In this document: positions 51,601-59,030 of the stretch, in pieces
How the letters are laid out: each line of letters opens with the position of its first letter
Position numbering within the stretch: position 1 is the first letter of the stretch
Source of the DNA: Solirubrobacter pauli
GTDB taxonomy: Bacteria > Actinomycetota > Thermoleophilia > Solirubrobacterales > Solirubrobacteraceae
Reading direction: 5' to 3'
Assembly (NCBI RefSeq): GCF_003633755.1
Contig: NZ_RBIL01000001.1
Location: 231,213-295,212, forward strand
DNA: 64,000 nucleotides
Notes under the pieces: generated by a model
The model's input: only the letters and a program-made list of their open reading frames with translations
Told to the model about the DNA's origin: nothing
Database searches by the model: none
Position numbers and translations under genes: made by a program

Positions 51601-53069
51601 CCGACGGTCTCGTCGAATCGCACTGGCTGATCGCGGCGAGCCTGACTGATGTTGCGCTTTCGCACGTAGAAGGCGTCCATCAGCCCCTGGGCCGACACGA
51701 ATGCCAGCGCAGCGGGCTGGTCGGCGATCGCGTCAAGCAGGACGAGGTGCAGGGGCGCTTTCAGCAGGTCGAGCTGCGCGGAGGTAAGGCGCGTTGGGTC
51801 GAGGCCCATCGTGTTGACCGCGGCGGTGACCTGAGCGTCGTCGAGTGGCCCGATCGACATCTGCTGGGCGGGTCCATCCTTGTCCACCAGCCGCTTCAGA
51901 CGGTGGTCGTTGTCGATGTCGAACTGTCGGCAGGCGAGCAGGACCCGCATTGCGGGAAATGCGGCCGCCTCTTCGATCATTTTTGCGATGTGATTGAAGC
52001 GCAGCGGCAGGCGGCCGGAGGCCAGACTGAGCGCGTCAAGCTGGTCGACGACGAGCAAGCAGTCGCCGCCGCCGGCCGCGGCAGCCAGAATCGGGACTGG
52101 CGAGCCGTCGAGGCCGAGGGACGCGCCCAGCTCCTGCGTCGAGCCGAACTCACCACGGTCGTCCAGGCGCATGGCCAACACCGGCCAGCCTCCGGCAATG
52201 TCTCTGACCGCTTGGTGCAAGACCGCGCTCTTGCCGTGCCCGGCCGCGCCGGCAATAAGCAGGACCTTATCGTGCCCCGAGCGCAGGCGGTCGGCGACCT
52301 CGGCCGCCTCCTCGCGCGGAATCTCGGGGTCAAGCAGCTCCCGTTCGACGCTGTTCGTCCAGGCATCCAGTGTGCCCTTCACGGCGTTGACGCTCTGCGG
52401 GCCGGTATCGGCCCGTCGCGCGAGCCCGTAGCCGCCTAGAGCCTCTTCAATGGCCTCGGCGTCGAGAGTCTCGCCGAGATGGTCGTTGATCAGGTCGGCC
52501 AAACAGGCCGCGGTAGCCGCGCCTGGCGCCCCGAGCAGAAGCTCGGCCAACGCGGCGTTCGTCGCAGTGAGGTGACGCTCGCCGGGCCATTCGACGTAGA
52601 CGCCTCGCAGGATCTCAAAGGTTTGGGCAGCGTCGCCCCAGATGTCCACCAGCAGCGAAAACTTGGCGTTGAGCTCTCTGCTGATCGAGCTGCGCAGGGC
52701 GTCGAGATCGTCGCTGCGTCGGGCCTGGTCGCTGAGCTCATCGAGGTCTCGCGCCGGGACCAGCGAGACGAACCAGAATTGACGCCCGCGAGCGACCTGC
52801 GCCGCCGCGGCCGCCAGCACGCCCTCGGTTTCCAACTCCCGCAGGCTCCAGCCGTTGCGGTTACCCCGCTGGCGCTTAACCTGATGGGACGCCTCGGCGC
52901 CGTTGTTGTCGATGACGGTGAACTCGACACCCTCGCCACCGCGGCCGCGTTCCTCGATCGCGATGCTGCGTACCCGCCCGGCCAGCACCGCGAGCAGCCA
53001 GCTGACTGCCCAACGGCCCTCGTAGCGGTTGCCGATCTTGTCTGCCTCTCCTCCGGCGCGCGGGCTCAC
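48636..53069 (-). CDS. Avs-like STAND NTPase with N-terminal Cap4/DUF4297-type nuclease domain, 1477 aa
   Basis: Residues about 10-105 look like the dsDNA endonuclease domain of Cap4/DUF4297 effectors: GNRYEGRWAVSWLL (Glu17), IEERGRGGEGVEFTVIDN and SHQVKRQRGNRNGW (Q63-x-K65 catalytic strand). A P-loop STAND ATPase follows: Walker A IAGAAGHGKSAVL (274-281), Walker B CLLVVDQLDAL (338-346), VLLACRQFD, and FHEAFFDHAFARRWL as winged-helix-like arm. The remaining ~900 residues are helical repeats (AAVRAGVFDDAAHDLFLG, SCVAHTLAAALRHARAEV), the sensor part. Avs proteins bind a phage protein through the repeats, oligomerise and cut DNA, killing the infected cell. Start GTG 53069 has a weak ribosome site. 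Single-gene system; function inferred from architecture. Confidence 0.75.
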   Translation of the reverse strand: MSPRAGGEADKIGNRYEGRWAVSWLLAVLAGRVRSIAIEERGRGGEGVEFTVIDNNGAEASHQVKRQRGNRNGWSLRELETEGVLAAAAAQVARGRQFWFVSLVPARDLDELSDQARRSDDLDALRSSISRELNAKFSLLVDIWGDAAQTFEILRGVYVEWPGERHLTATNAALAELLLGAPGAATAACLADLINDHLGETLDAEAIEEALGGYGLARRADTGPQSVNAVKGTLDAWTNSVERELLDPEIPREEAAEVADRLRSGHDKVLLIAGAAGHGKSAVLHQAVRDIAGGWPVLAMRLDDRGEFGSTQELGASLGLDGSPVPILAAAAGGGDCLLVVDQLDALSLASGRLPLRFNHIAKMIEEAAAFPAMRVLLACRQFDIDNDHRLKRLVDKDGPAQQMSIGPLDDAQVTAAVNTMGLDPTRLTSAQLDLLKAPLHLVLLDAIADQPAALAFVSAQGLMDAFYVRKRNISQARRDQPVRFDETVGLLVENMSSHQRLHVPEAVVESAGYMPDAKVLESEHVLVERPGAFTFFHEAFFDHAFARRWLAREQTLVTFLLEGEQELFRRAQVRAVLVYLRDKEPERFVSEVEGLLADHAIRFHIKEVVLALLRDLDEPTAAEWLMVQRVLDSGPAFSDRLVSALRKPAWFDRLDQEGVIAAWLSGDQEQFARAAEVMLSVTKERPDRLSELLDPLKGHDSFGGLMRFIGFRVDVHESRAFFELTLAAVRAGVFDDAAHDLFLGSHALGDEEPEWAVELLRAWLAERPGALDLDADGKVAALDGRDHGTQEIIAAAAAGASAAFAEFTVPYLVSVMALTSDGDRRPKRDRHFGYRTYNNRHHDVDDALLYAARDALRALIAGGQHESAGPLLDQLAADEHDASQWLLYEAMAADGEHYADWAGKLLCEGEHRLLSGYNCNSYWAARALIFAIGPFLSQERFDALEEALISFRPAFESLPFGHGSFTLLSALPEDRLSELARGRLRELRRVFGDEPNPPTGVIVGSVGSPIPAAAIEKMSDEQWLRAVAKHADESRDWSRFTGGATELARDLEQATVADPERFARLALRLDESSHPAYLDGVLRGLRQSEPIAPETVFEVMRHVASLNRRDNDRSLPDALRNYLDADVPTDIIELVIDVALLSPDPEDEAWQREAWAGKRFYNGDPFGNGMNTARGWAALTLGDVLIHDADGSRSALLAPHLAHMATDPSLAVRSCVAHTLAAALRHARAEVAEAFPTLVEAPDELLATRFVEELVIYLGFTDTALVEAMVERMLASNLDAVTQAGGRVAAYAGLELGLPGLLDEAVRSTLPEIRRGAATICAHRLSITAESDRAASALADLFDDADETVRSEAAQVASALREKPLGPHLELIERLIASAAFEPACTQLLITLDRATERVDELIVATTRRFLDCYRGQLSSIATHAAADAREIGTLLLRAYAQAQDAAARGEVLDLIDDLLIEAAYDFAKTVGEAER

Positions 53070-53353
53070 TCTGCCGCCAGCTTAGGCCGCCGGACCCTCG
53101 TCCCGACTCGCCGGCAGTGTTGCGCAGAGATCGGGCGGCGCGCAGACGAGCGTCTGGCGATCAAACCGGCACGACTCCCGCTCTCCATAGGACTCCGAGC
53201 GGATGGACCAGCCGGGGGCAATGAGCCCCGCCGTGACGTTCGGTACCCCGAGGCACGCTGGTTCGACGACGGGCCGAAATTAGTCTTTCTGTGGATAGAC
53301 GCTAGTTTCGACAGACGCCAAACTAGGGCGCGGAATCGCAGCCGGCCGAGTCG

Positions 53354-53990
53354 TCAGTCGGCAAGCCGCTCGAGCGCCGCGCGTCGTTGCTCGAGGTCCG
53401 AGCGCGCGTAGCGGCGAGTGGTCTTGACGTCAGCGTGGCCGAGAATGTCGGCGACCAATACGAGATCTTGGCCGTGCTCGTGGACCAGACGCGTCGCAAC
53501 TGTGTGTCGCAGGGCGTCAGCGGAGTCCTCAATGCCGGCCTTCGCCATGACGGCGGTGACGACCTTGCTGATCGAGCGCACCGAGAGCGGTTCGCCAGTC
53601 CGGGAGATCCATACCGGTCCGCTCGTCACGCTCGGCTGGCTGTGGTGACCGGCACGGTCGGCCAGCCATTCGCACAGCGCGGCCCGCGCCGGCCGGTTCA
53701 ACGGCACCATCCGCCGCCGATCGCCTTTGCCATCTCGCAGGACGAGCTCGCCGGTCCGCTGGGTCAGCCGCACATCGTCGATCTCGAGCATCGAGAGCTC
53801 GCCGATCCGGATGCCGGTCGCCAGCAGCACCGTCACGATCGCCCGGTCACGGCTCGATGACATCCGATCGGTCTCTCATTGCAGCGCGCGGAGCTGCTCG
53901 TGCGAGAGCGCACGGGCCTCCTTGGGGTCGACCTCGACTCGGCGCACGTCCGGGCTGCGGAGTGCCCGCGAGTCCAGCAACGACGTTGCG
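53354..53990 (-). pseudogene. Decayed XerD-like tyrosine recombinase
   Basis: The catalytic part from ATG 53863 has TGIRIGELSMLEIDD (Arg), GKGDRRRMVPLN (Lys), ADALRHTVATRL (Arg kept, box His changed to Asp) and LGHADVKTTRRYAR (His, Tyr). Directly upstream in the same frame is TGA (53876-53878), and beyond it the frame goes on as a typical linker (DSRALRSPDVRRVEVDPKEA, RALSHEQLRALQ) up to about 53990. No N-terminal core-binding domain follows. So this is a truncated recombinase broken by a nonsense codon, probably inactive and a remnant of an older insertion. Confidence 0.7.
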
Positions 53991-54313
53991 GCTGGGCGGT
54001 CCGTCCTTTTCGGTCAGGGCGTGCCTTGGCGGCGCCGAGCGGTGGGACCACCGTGGGTGCCTCTCAGCGGCGGGGAGCAGCGTCGGCTCGCTCCGCTGTC
54101 CGCCCAGGAGGGCGAGGGCTTCCGGCCGGAGGACGGGAGGACCTGCACGACGGGCCGGAGCCGAGGCGCAGTAGTCGGGCTCGACCCGCTCCAGGACCTC
54201 CCGGAGCCCGCGTTGACCTCGGCCATTTCCCCCTGCGCACCACCCGCCGTCTCGGGGTGCGGAGCTCGGTCAGCCGCGCGGAGGGACCGCGCGCTCAGCT
54301 ACTGTCGCGCGCC
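53991..54313. other. Spacer between recombinase remnant and HNH gene
   Basis: About 320 bases with no convincing frame or start; it presumably holds the promoter of the 54314 gene. No repeats or RNA genes were seen. Confidence 0.35.
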
Positions 54314-55132
54314 ATGTTCGAGATCGGGGCTGAGTATCGGCGGAGAGACCTCCACGCGCAGTACGGCGGACAGACCCAGCAAGGGATCAGCACGCCGGCG
54401 AACTCCAACCTCATCTTCCTCATCACGGGCAAGAGCGGCGCTGCGTACGGGTACGACGACGGCTGGGAGCCGGAGGGCGTCTACCGCTACTTCGGGATGG
54501 GCACGACCGGCAACATGCGGATGGAGGGCGCGAACGAGCGCGTCCGAGACGCCGCGGAGGATGGGTCCGAGCTCCACTTGTTCGAGGACCTGGACAACGG
54601 GTTCCTGCGCTACATGGACGAGATGACGCTCGCCGGCTGGAAGCACCAGGACAACGTGCCGGACGTCAACGGTCAGCCGCGGCGCGCGATCGTCTTCTAC
54701 CTCTCATCCGTCAACGCCGAGTCCGTGTCCGCGCCCCCGCCCACTGTGAGAGCCCCGGAGGCGTCCGGGCTGTGGGCCGTGCCGATGCCCGAGCTACGCA
54801 AGCGCGCGCAGCCGAACCAAGCGCGTGTAGAGGAGCCGAAGCAAGCGGCCCGCCGCGTGCGCGAGCGGAGCCGAGCGCTGCGGATCTACGTTCTGCGCCG
54901 GGCGAACGGCGTCTGCGAGGCCTGCGAGGAGGCCGCGCCGTTCAAGACGCCGGATGGACGCCCCTTCCTCGAAGCGCACCACACGCGCCGGCTCTCGGAC
55001 GGCGGGCTCGACGACCCGCGGTGGGTCATCGCTATCTGCCCGAACTGCCACCGCCGCGCGCACTACGCCGAGGATGCGGAGACCTTCAACAACGGTCTCA
55101 AGACACGCCTGCGGGGGCTCGAGGCCGGTTGA
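54314..55132 (+). CDS. SRA-like plus HNH endonuclease (candidate type IV restriction enzyme)
   Basis: 272 aa. The N-terminal ~130 residues resemble an SRA/YDG-type modified-base reader: FEIGAEYRRRDLHAQYGGQT, GISTPANSNLIFLITGKSG, YGYDDGWEPEGVYRYFGMG, NERVRDAAEDGSELHLFE. After a linker rich in Ala/Arg (about 145-195) is a zinc HNH nuclease with CEACEEA, FLEAHHTRRLSDGG and ICPNCHRRAHY (Cys4 zinc site, catalytic His). This layout is that of McrA-like enzymes (ScoMcrA/TspMcrA type), which cut DNA with 5-methylcytosine, hydroxymethylcytosine or phosphorothioate. ATG 54314 has no strong ribosome site. It lies next to the other defence genes of the island. Confidence 0.75.
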   Translation: MFEIGAEYRRRDLHAQYGGQTQQGISTPANSNLIFLITGKSGAAYGYDDGWEPEGVYRYFGMGTTGNMRMEGANERVRDAAEDGSELHLFEDLDNGFLRYMDEMTLAGWKHQDNVPDVNGQPRRAIVFYLSSVNAESVSAPPPTVRAPEASGLWAVPMPELRKRAQPNQARVEEPKQAARRVRERSRALRIYVLRRANGVCEACEEAAPFKTPDGRPFLEAHHTRRLSDGGLDDPRWVIAICPNCHRRAHYAEDAETFNNGLKTRLRGLEAG

Positions 55133-55313
55133 GCGGGGGCGGTCCGACCGCAGGTGACGTCACGTCCCAAGGACAAAGGGACACGGCCGGACCGCCGGAG
55201 CCGAGTTCTCCCATCGCTTTTGCCGGCAAGCCGTCGGCGCCCCCGGGGCCCAGATGGGTGCTGCGGCAGAAGGCGCGCGACCGCCGACGTCCCCGCCTCG
55301 GTACCTTGCAGGT

Positions 55314-55541
55314 GTGGCCAGCTTCTACGTCTCTTTCGACGGCGCGGCCTCTGAGCGCGAGCTCGCGGCGCTCTCCGCGGAGCCCGGAATTGAGTACGTC
55401 GCGGAGCGCTCATGCGAGAACGTCAACGCATTCCGCGTCGAGGCTGCGACCCCGGACGAGGCGGTGACGCGGCTCGCCAACGCGGCGGACTGGCTGATGC
55501 TCACCTACCACGTGATCACCGTCACGTCGCACTCTGTCTAA
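55314..55541 (+). CDS. Small unknown protein, 75 aa
   Basis: From GTG 55314 the frame gives a compact alpha/beta sequence (MASFYVSFDGAASERELAAL, GIEYVAERSCENVNAF, ATPDEAVTRLANAADWLML) ending YHVITVTSHSV. Coding character is good (balanced residues, third-position GC). The ribosome site is weak. It lies between the HNH gene and the kinase gene on the same strand. No family recognised; could be a ferredoxin-like fold from the strand-helix order. Confidence 0.5.
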   Translation: MASFYVSFDGAASERELAALSAEPGIEYVAERSCENVNAFRVEAATPDEAVTRLANAADWLMLTYHVITVTSHSV

Positions 55542-55730
55542 CCCGGCCCCATGGCGGCACGCTGTCAGCGTACGGACGCAGCAAGCGTCAGCGTTCTAGA
55601 CGGAGGTCCAGTCCTGTCGCGACGGCGGCCCGGAGCGCTTTCCGCGCACGTTCAACCTCCCGTTCAGGTCGAGACGGATGCAGCGATACTGCTGGACTTC
55701 GCGCCGGAACACGGTTCATGATGCGCGGCG

Positions 55731-56555
55731 GTGAGCGTTGTTCCACTTAACAGCGGCGTGCAGTGGGAAGAGGACCCGCGCGGCAACGGGAACTCCCACG
55801 ACGGGCGCACGATCCGCCGGCACATGCGCTCGGAGACCGACCCGAACGTGATGGCGATCGTGAAGCGCCCGAAGCCGGAGTACATGCCCGCGGAGATGTA
55901 CTCGATCGGGATGGAGCGGGTTGGCTACCACCTGGGCACGCTGCTGGACCTCCCCGTGCCGAAGACATGGCTGGACACGGTGGACGGGCACCCGTCGAGC
56001 GTGCACGACTTCGTCCCGAACGCGCGCTCCTGGATCCAGATCGGCGGAGCGCCCCTGATGCGAGACAACGTCACGAACCAAGACACCTACGCGATGGCGG
56101 CGATGTTCGACGTCTGGTTGGCCAACATGGACCGCCGCGTCGTCAACTTCCTCTTCGAGCCGCTCCCGGAGGGTACGCGTCCGGGCATCGCTAAGGGCTC
56201 GCGGTTGTGGCTCATCGACCATGGGTACTGCGGGTTGTGGCCGGCGGGTAAGACCGTGGGAGACCCCGCCGCGCCGTTGATCCCGACGACCCTGACCGGG
56301 GTGCTGCCCGACCCGCAGGAGAACACGATCGCGGCGCTGATGCCCGCGGAGTACCGGATGGCGTTGAAGAACTCACAGGGTCCAGACCGCGCGTTGCTGC
56401 TTGACCGGATCCGGTCTGTAGGGGACGATGCCGTCGACGCAGCAATCAACGAGGTGCCGGACGACTACATGACGCCGGCGGAGAGGGAGGCGACTGCCGT
56501 CTTCCTCAAGTCCCGACGAGATACGCTCGATACAGTCCTAATTAGCAACTGGTGA
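55731..56555 (+). CDS. HipA-like protein kinase (stand-alone C-terminal domain type)
   Basis: 274 aa from GTG 55731. It shows a HipA/PI4K-like kinase core: a Gly-rich loop (DPRGNGNSHDGRTIRR), an ATP-binding lysine (VMAIVKRPKP, Lys45), the catalytic loop WLANMDRRVVNFLF (Asp134, Asn139) and the metal-binding RLWLIDHGYC (Asp163). The N-terminal HipA_N subdomain is absent and no HipB-type HTH antitoxin gene adjoins. HipA toxins phosphorylate proteins such as aminoacyl-tRNA synthetases and stop growth. It is the first of three same-strand genes, followed 31 bases later by a 161-aa unknown protein and then a SecB-like chaperone, suggesting a toxin-antitoxin-chaperone arrangement (inference). Confidence 0.75.
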   Translation: MSVVPLNSGVQWEEDPRGNGNSHDGRTIRRHMRSETDPNVMAIVKRPKPEYMPAEMYSIGMERVGYHLGTLLDLPVPKTWLDTVDGHPSSVHDFVPNARSWIQIGGAPLMRDNVTNQDTYAMAAMFDVWLANMDRRVVNFLFEPLPEGTRPGIAKGSRLWLIDHGYCGLWPAGKTVGDPAAPLIPTTLTGVLPDPQENTIAALMPAEYRMALKNSQGPDRALLLDRIRSVGDDAVDAAINEVPDDYMTPAEREATAVFLKSRRDTLDTVLISNW

Positions 56556-56586
56556 CCACGCACCAGGACCCGAAGGAGCCACCCCC

Positions 56587-57072
56587 GTGTCCCACCGCTA
56601 CGCAGTCCTCTGGGAGACCGTCGCCGACGATAAGGCGCGTCCGGTTGGGCTTGTCGTGGAGCAGGACGACCGGGTCGTGGTCGAGGTGCGCGATGACCTG
56701 TGCCTGCCGCGCTCCTACTCCGCGCCCTTCCAGGTTCTCGGACCGGACCTCGTGCCCGTTCAGTACAAGCCGAGCGACCCGCAGTACTACGACCAGGTAC
56801 TGATGGACCTCTCGCGCGGCTTCATCATCGGCAAGGAAGGGCGCGTCAGCAAGGCGACGAACGGCGTCATCCTTGGGTTGCTCGCCAAGCACATCTGGCC
56901 GCTCCTGCGGAAGGAGCACGTCGGCGTCTACCACGAGAAGGCGCGCACGTATCCCGCCGTCGCCGCGTACCAGAAGGCCAACTACGGCTGCGCTCCGGAG
57001 CCGGCGCGGACGGGCGAGAAGCCCGCCCGGACGACGGTCCGGGCCGGCACCGGCTCGTACGTTGCCGCCTGA
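56587..57072 (+). CDS. 161-aa protein between kinase and SecB-like chaperone (candidate antitoxin)
   Basis: GTG 56587 with AAGGAG 8 bases upstream. The first half is beta-rich (YAVLWETVADD, VGLVVEQDDRVVVEVRDDL, VLGPDLVPVQYKPSD), loosely like the small N-terminal subdomain of HipA that is a separate antitoxin (HipS) in HipBST systems. The middle is helical (ATNGVILGLLAKHIWPLLRK), and the last ~25 residues are a likely disordered basic tail (GEKPARTTVRAGTGSYVAA). No HTH. Its stop overlaps the start of the SecB-like gene. In known toxin-antitoxin-chaperone systems the antitoxin has such a C-terminal chaperone-addiction tail; that role here is a hypothesis. Confidence 0.6.
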   Translation: MSHRYAVLWETVADDKARPVGLVVEQDDRVVVEVRDDLCLPRSYSAPFQVLGPDLVPVQYKPSDPQYYDQVLMDLSRGFIIGKEGRVSKATNGVILGLLAKHIWPLLRKEHVGVYHEKARTYPAVAAYQKANYGCAPEPARTGEKPARTTVRAGTGSYVAA

Positions 57073-57544
57073 GTCTCACAACTCGCAGGGCCAGCTACTC
57101 GACGCGGTTCTCAGCGAGGTCCACTTCCGTCGGAACCTGGACTTCGACTGGGACAAGGGCGGCGTCAGTTATGTCCTGAACACGCGGACGGAAGCGGAGG
57201 TCTCCGACGACCGGGACCACGGGCGGGTGCACCTGCACGTCGACGTTAACTTCCAGCGTGAGGAAGGGCAGGACGAGGACCCGTTCGAGATCAAGCTCGT
57301 CGTGACCGGGATGTTCGCGTGGCTGCAACCGGACCTCCCAGATGAGGAGATCCGCGGCTGGCTGTCCTTCAACGGCGAGCACCTGCTCTGGCCCTACCTC
57401 CGCGCCTTCATCTCCCAGCTGACGACGGCGGCCGGGGCTGCACCGCTGGTCATCTACACCATCGGCATCCCTCGCCCCCACCTCGGGCGCAGCGACGAGA
57501 CGGGCGACTTTCCGAAGGTCCCCGTGGAAGACGAAGCCAGGTAG
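57062..57544 (+). CDS. SecB-like chaperone
   Basis: 160 aa from TTG 57062, overlapping the previous gene by 11 bases. The sequence follows the SecB fold: LLDAVLSEVHFRRNLDFDW, VSYVLNTRTEAEVSDD, HLHVDVNFQREEG, DPFEIKLVVTGMFAWL, and the diagnostic block NGEHLLWPYLRAFISQLT then AAPLVIYTIGIP (SecB proteins have ILFPYxRExIxxLxxRxxxPxLxL). Housekeeping SecB is rare in Actinobacteria; solitary SecB-like proteins there, such as Rv1957, control toxin-antitoxin pairs. With a HipA-like kinase two genes upstream, this is a strong candidate TAC chaperone. The 223-aa frame beginning at 56873 includes out-of-frame DNA of the previous gene, so the TTG is preferred. Confidence 0.75.
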   Translation: MPPESHNSQGQLLDAVLSEVHFRRNLDFDWDKGGVSYVLNTRTEAEVSDDRDHGRVHLHVDVNFQREEGQDEDPFEIKLVVTGMFAWLQPDLPDEEIRGWLSFNGEHLLWPYLRAFISQLTTAAGAAPLVIYTIGIPRPHLGRSDETGDFPKVPVEDEAR

Positions 57545-57601
57545 AGGTCCCTTCGGCGGGGGCGCGACACGGCACCTGGTGCTCTTTCCGCGCGCCGCGC
57601 G

Positions 57602-57615
57602 CCCGCCCCGGCGGG
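57602..57615. terminator. Short GC hairpin after the SecB-like gene
   Basis: CCCGCC CC GGCGGG, 57 bases past the SecB-like stop and before a convergent broken gene. A weak terminator candidate. Confidence 0.3.
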
Positions 57616-57669
57616 TACAAGCAGTAAGCGACGAGCGGAGAAGTTCGCCCCTTCCCGCCGGGCTCGACA

Positions 57670-58035
57670 TCACTGCGCTGATCGGATGACCGCCTCGACG
57701 CGCTCGATCCAGGGGCCGTTGATGGAGGAGCTACGCGCCGCGCTAGAGCGCGCCCCAGGGATCGCCGTCACCGGACCAGCCCACTCGTACGGCTTCCTCT
57801 GGAGAGCCGGAGCGTGGGGGTAGAGGCGAGGACGGACGCCGAGGCGGTGTGCGCCCGGGCGGCCGTCGAGGGAGTGCCGGTCTACGTGGACGCGGAGAGC
57901 GTCAGGGACCCGGCCGGGCCGGGCCGCCGCGCGGATGACGTACCCCGGCGCGGAGTCCCCGTAGGCGGCCGCGTCCCGCTTCCGCACGGCGGCGTAGGTG
58001 CGGGCGGCCTCCGGAACGCTCAGAAAGGCGGTCAT
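57670..58035 (-). pseudogene. Remnant small gene 1 of a decayed cluster
   Basis: ATG 58035 overlaps the upstream stop as ATGA, and the start (MTAFLSVPEAARTYAAVRKR) and end (SSINGPWIERVEAVIRSAQ) read as real protein. The middle (HSLDGRPGAHRLGVRPRLYP) looks out of frame. The start faintly recalls excisionase-type HTH openings. Probably frameshifted; function unknown. Confidence 0.4.
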
Positions 58036-58412
58036 CGCGCGACCCGGTAGACGGCCTGCGTGCCCCTCGCGCCAGTGCCGGACGGGACGATCAAGCCGGG
58101 GAGCGAGGACGCCGGGACCTCCTCCGGGTCCTCCAAGCCGATGCCGTACGGGCGGACTAGCGGACGAAGACGGAGCCCTCCGGCAGCTCCGGCAGGCCGT
58201 CCTTCTCCGCGTCCACCAGCTCCCCGGTGCACTCCGCCCGGTCTGGCCGCCCGCGGCGCAGTAGGCCGGGTCGAACAGCTCGCCGGGAGGTAAGCGGTGC
58301 TGACGACCCGCGCGCCGGCGTCCTCCGGCGACGGGACGCGCCCGCGCCCGCCCTCCGGGTCCGGGAGACCCGTCGGCTCTGGGACCGCGTCCTCATCCAC
58401 CCGCTCCTCCAC
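58032..58412 (-). pseudogene. Remnant small gene 2 of a decayed cluster
   Basis: The beginning (MEERVDEDAVPEPTGLPDPE) and the end (YGIGLEDPEEVPASSLPGL, ... AVYRVAR) are protein-like. Between them the good coding text moves to other frames: GELFDPAYCAAGGQTG, then CTGELVDAEKDGLPELPEGS, needing at least two indels. The stop overlaps the next start (ATGA), so this was once a tight operon. Confidence 0.4.
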
Positions 58413-58645
58413 GTTTCGAGCGAGCGCCTACGCCTCCGCGGCCCGCGTCAAGGTGAGGACGTCCGCGGCGTGCCGGACGAGGGACGTACCGGGGCCTAAG
58501 CTCTTCGGCGGGACGAAGGGGGCTCGCCGGCGACGTAAAGCGCGATGTTCCGGTCGTGCTCCAGCAGCGCCGCCAGCTGCGGGCGTCCGCGGCGGCGTCC
58601 TCCACCGCGATCCCGGCCTCGACGCAGAGCCCGTACGGGCGGACT
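58144..58645. repeat. 15-bp direct repeat pair inside the decayed cluster
   Basis: CCGTACGGGCGGACT occurs at 58144-58158 and again at 58631-58645, each at a PYG codon position of a broken gene (PYGIGLED, PYGLCVEAG). The two genes may be paralogues. Confidence 0.4.
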
Positions 58646-58785
58646 CTCCGTCTCCGGCGCGGGGGCGGGCGTCTCCCGGTCGCATCGGAGGACCGCGCTG
58701 CGGACGTCCTCCGGGAGAGACGCGCCGGCTCCGGCGTCGTGGACTGCGCTCCGCTCTCAGCGGTACGGTGGGACTGCATCAGCAC
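58428..58785 (-). pseudogene. Remnant small gene 3 of a decayed cluster
   Basis: Starts MQSHRTAESGAQSTTPEPAR at 58785. Coding-like text then hops frames: PEDVRSAVLRCDRETPAPAP, PYGLCVEAGIAVEDAAADAR, QLAALLEHDRNIALYVAGE, and PFVPPKSLGPGTSLVRHAAD to a stop at 58428. Three or more indels would be needed to join them. Decayed gene or a locally poor consensus. Confidence 0.4.
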
Positions 58786-59030
58786 CTACCTCCTGGTGCG
58801 AGGCCCCCGGGAGGTGCCAGCCGCGCCGGGGCAACTCTGTTAGCTGCGGGGTCCTTCCCACAGCACGCTGATTGAAGAAGGAAGTTATTCTAAACCGCGT
58901 TGGGAGAGCGAGCGGCCTGCCAGAGGAATCCGTTAGTTCGGTCGCAACCGTTACCCCGCGCACTCGCGGTACGCGAGGTTCCCGTGGTAGGGGAGGACGC
59001 CCGCCGCGGCGTCTCGGCAAGCTGCGCAAG

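Noticed and set aside
56873..57061. Longer N-terminus for the SecB-like protein.
   Set aside because: The added part is an out-of-frame reading of the 161-aa gene, rich in Arg/Ser/Pro; TTG 57062 gives the normal SecB length.
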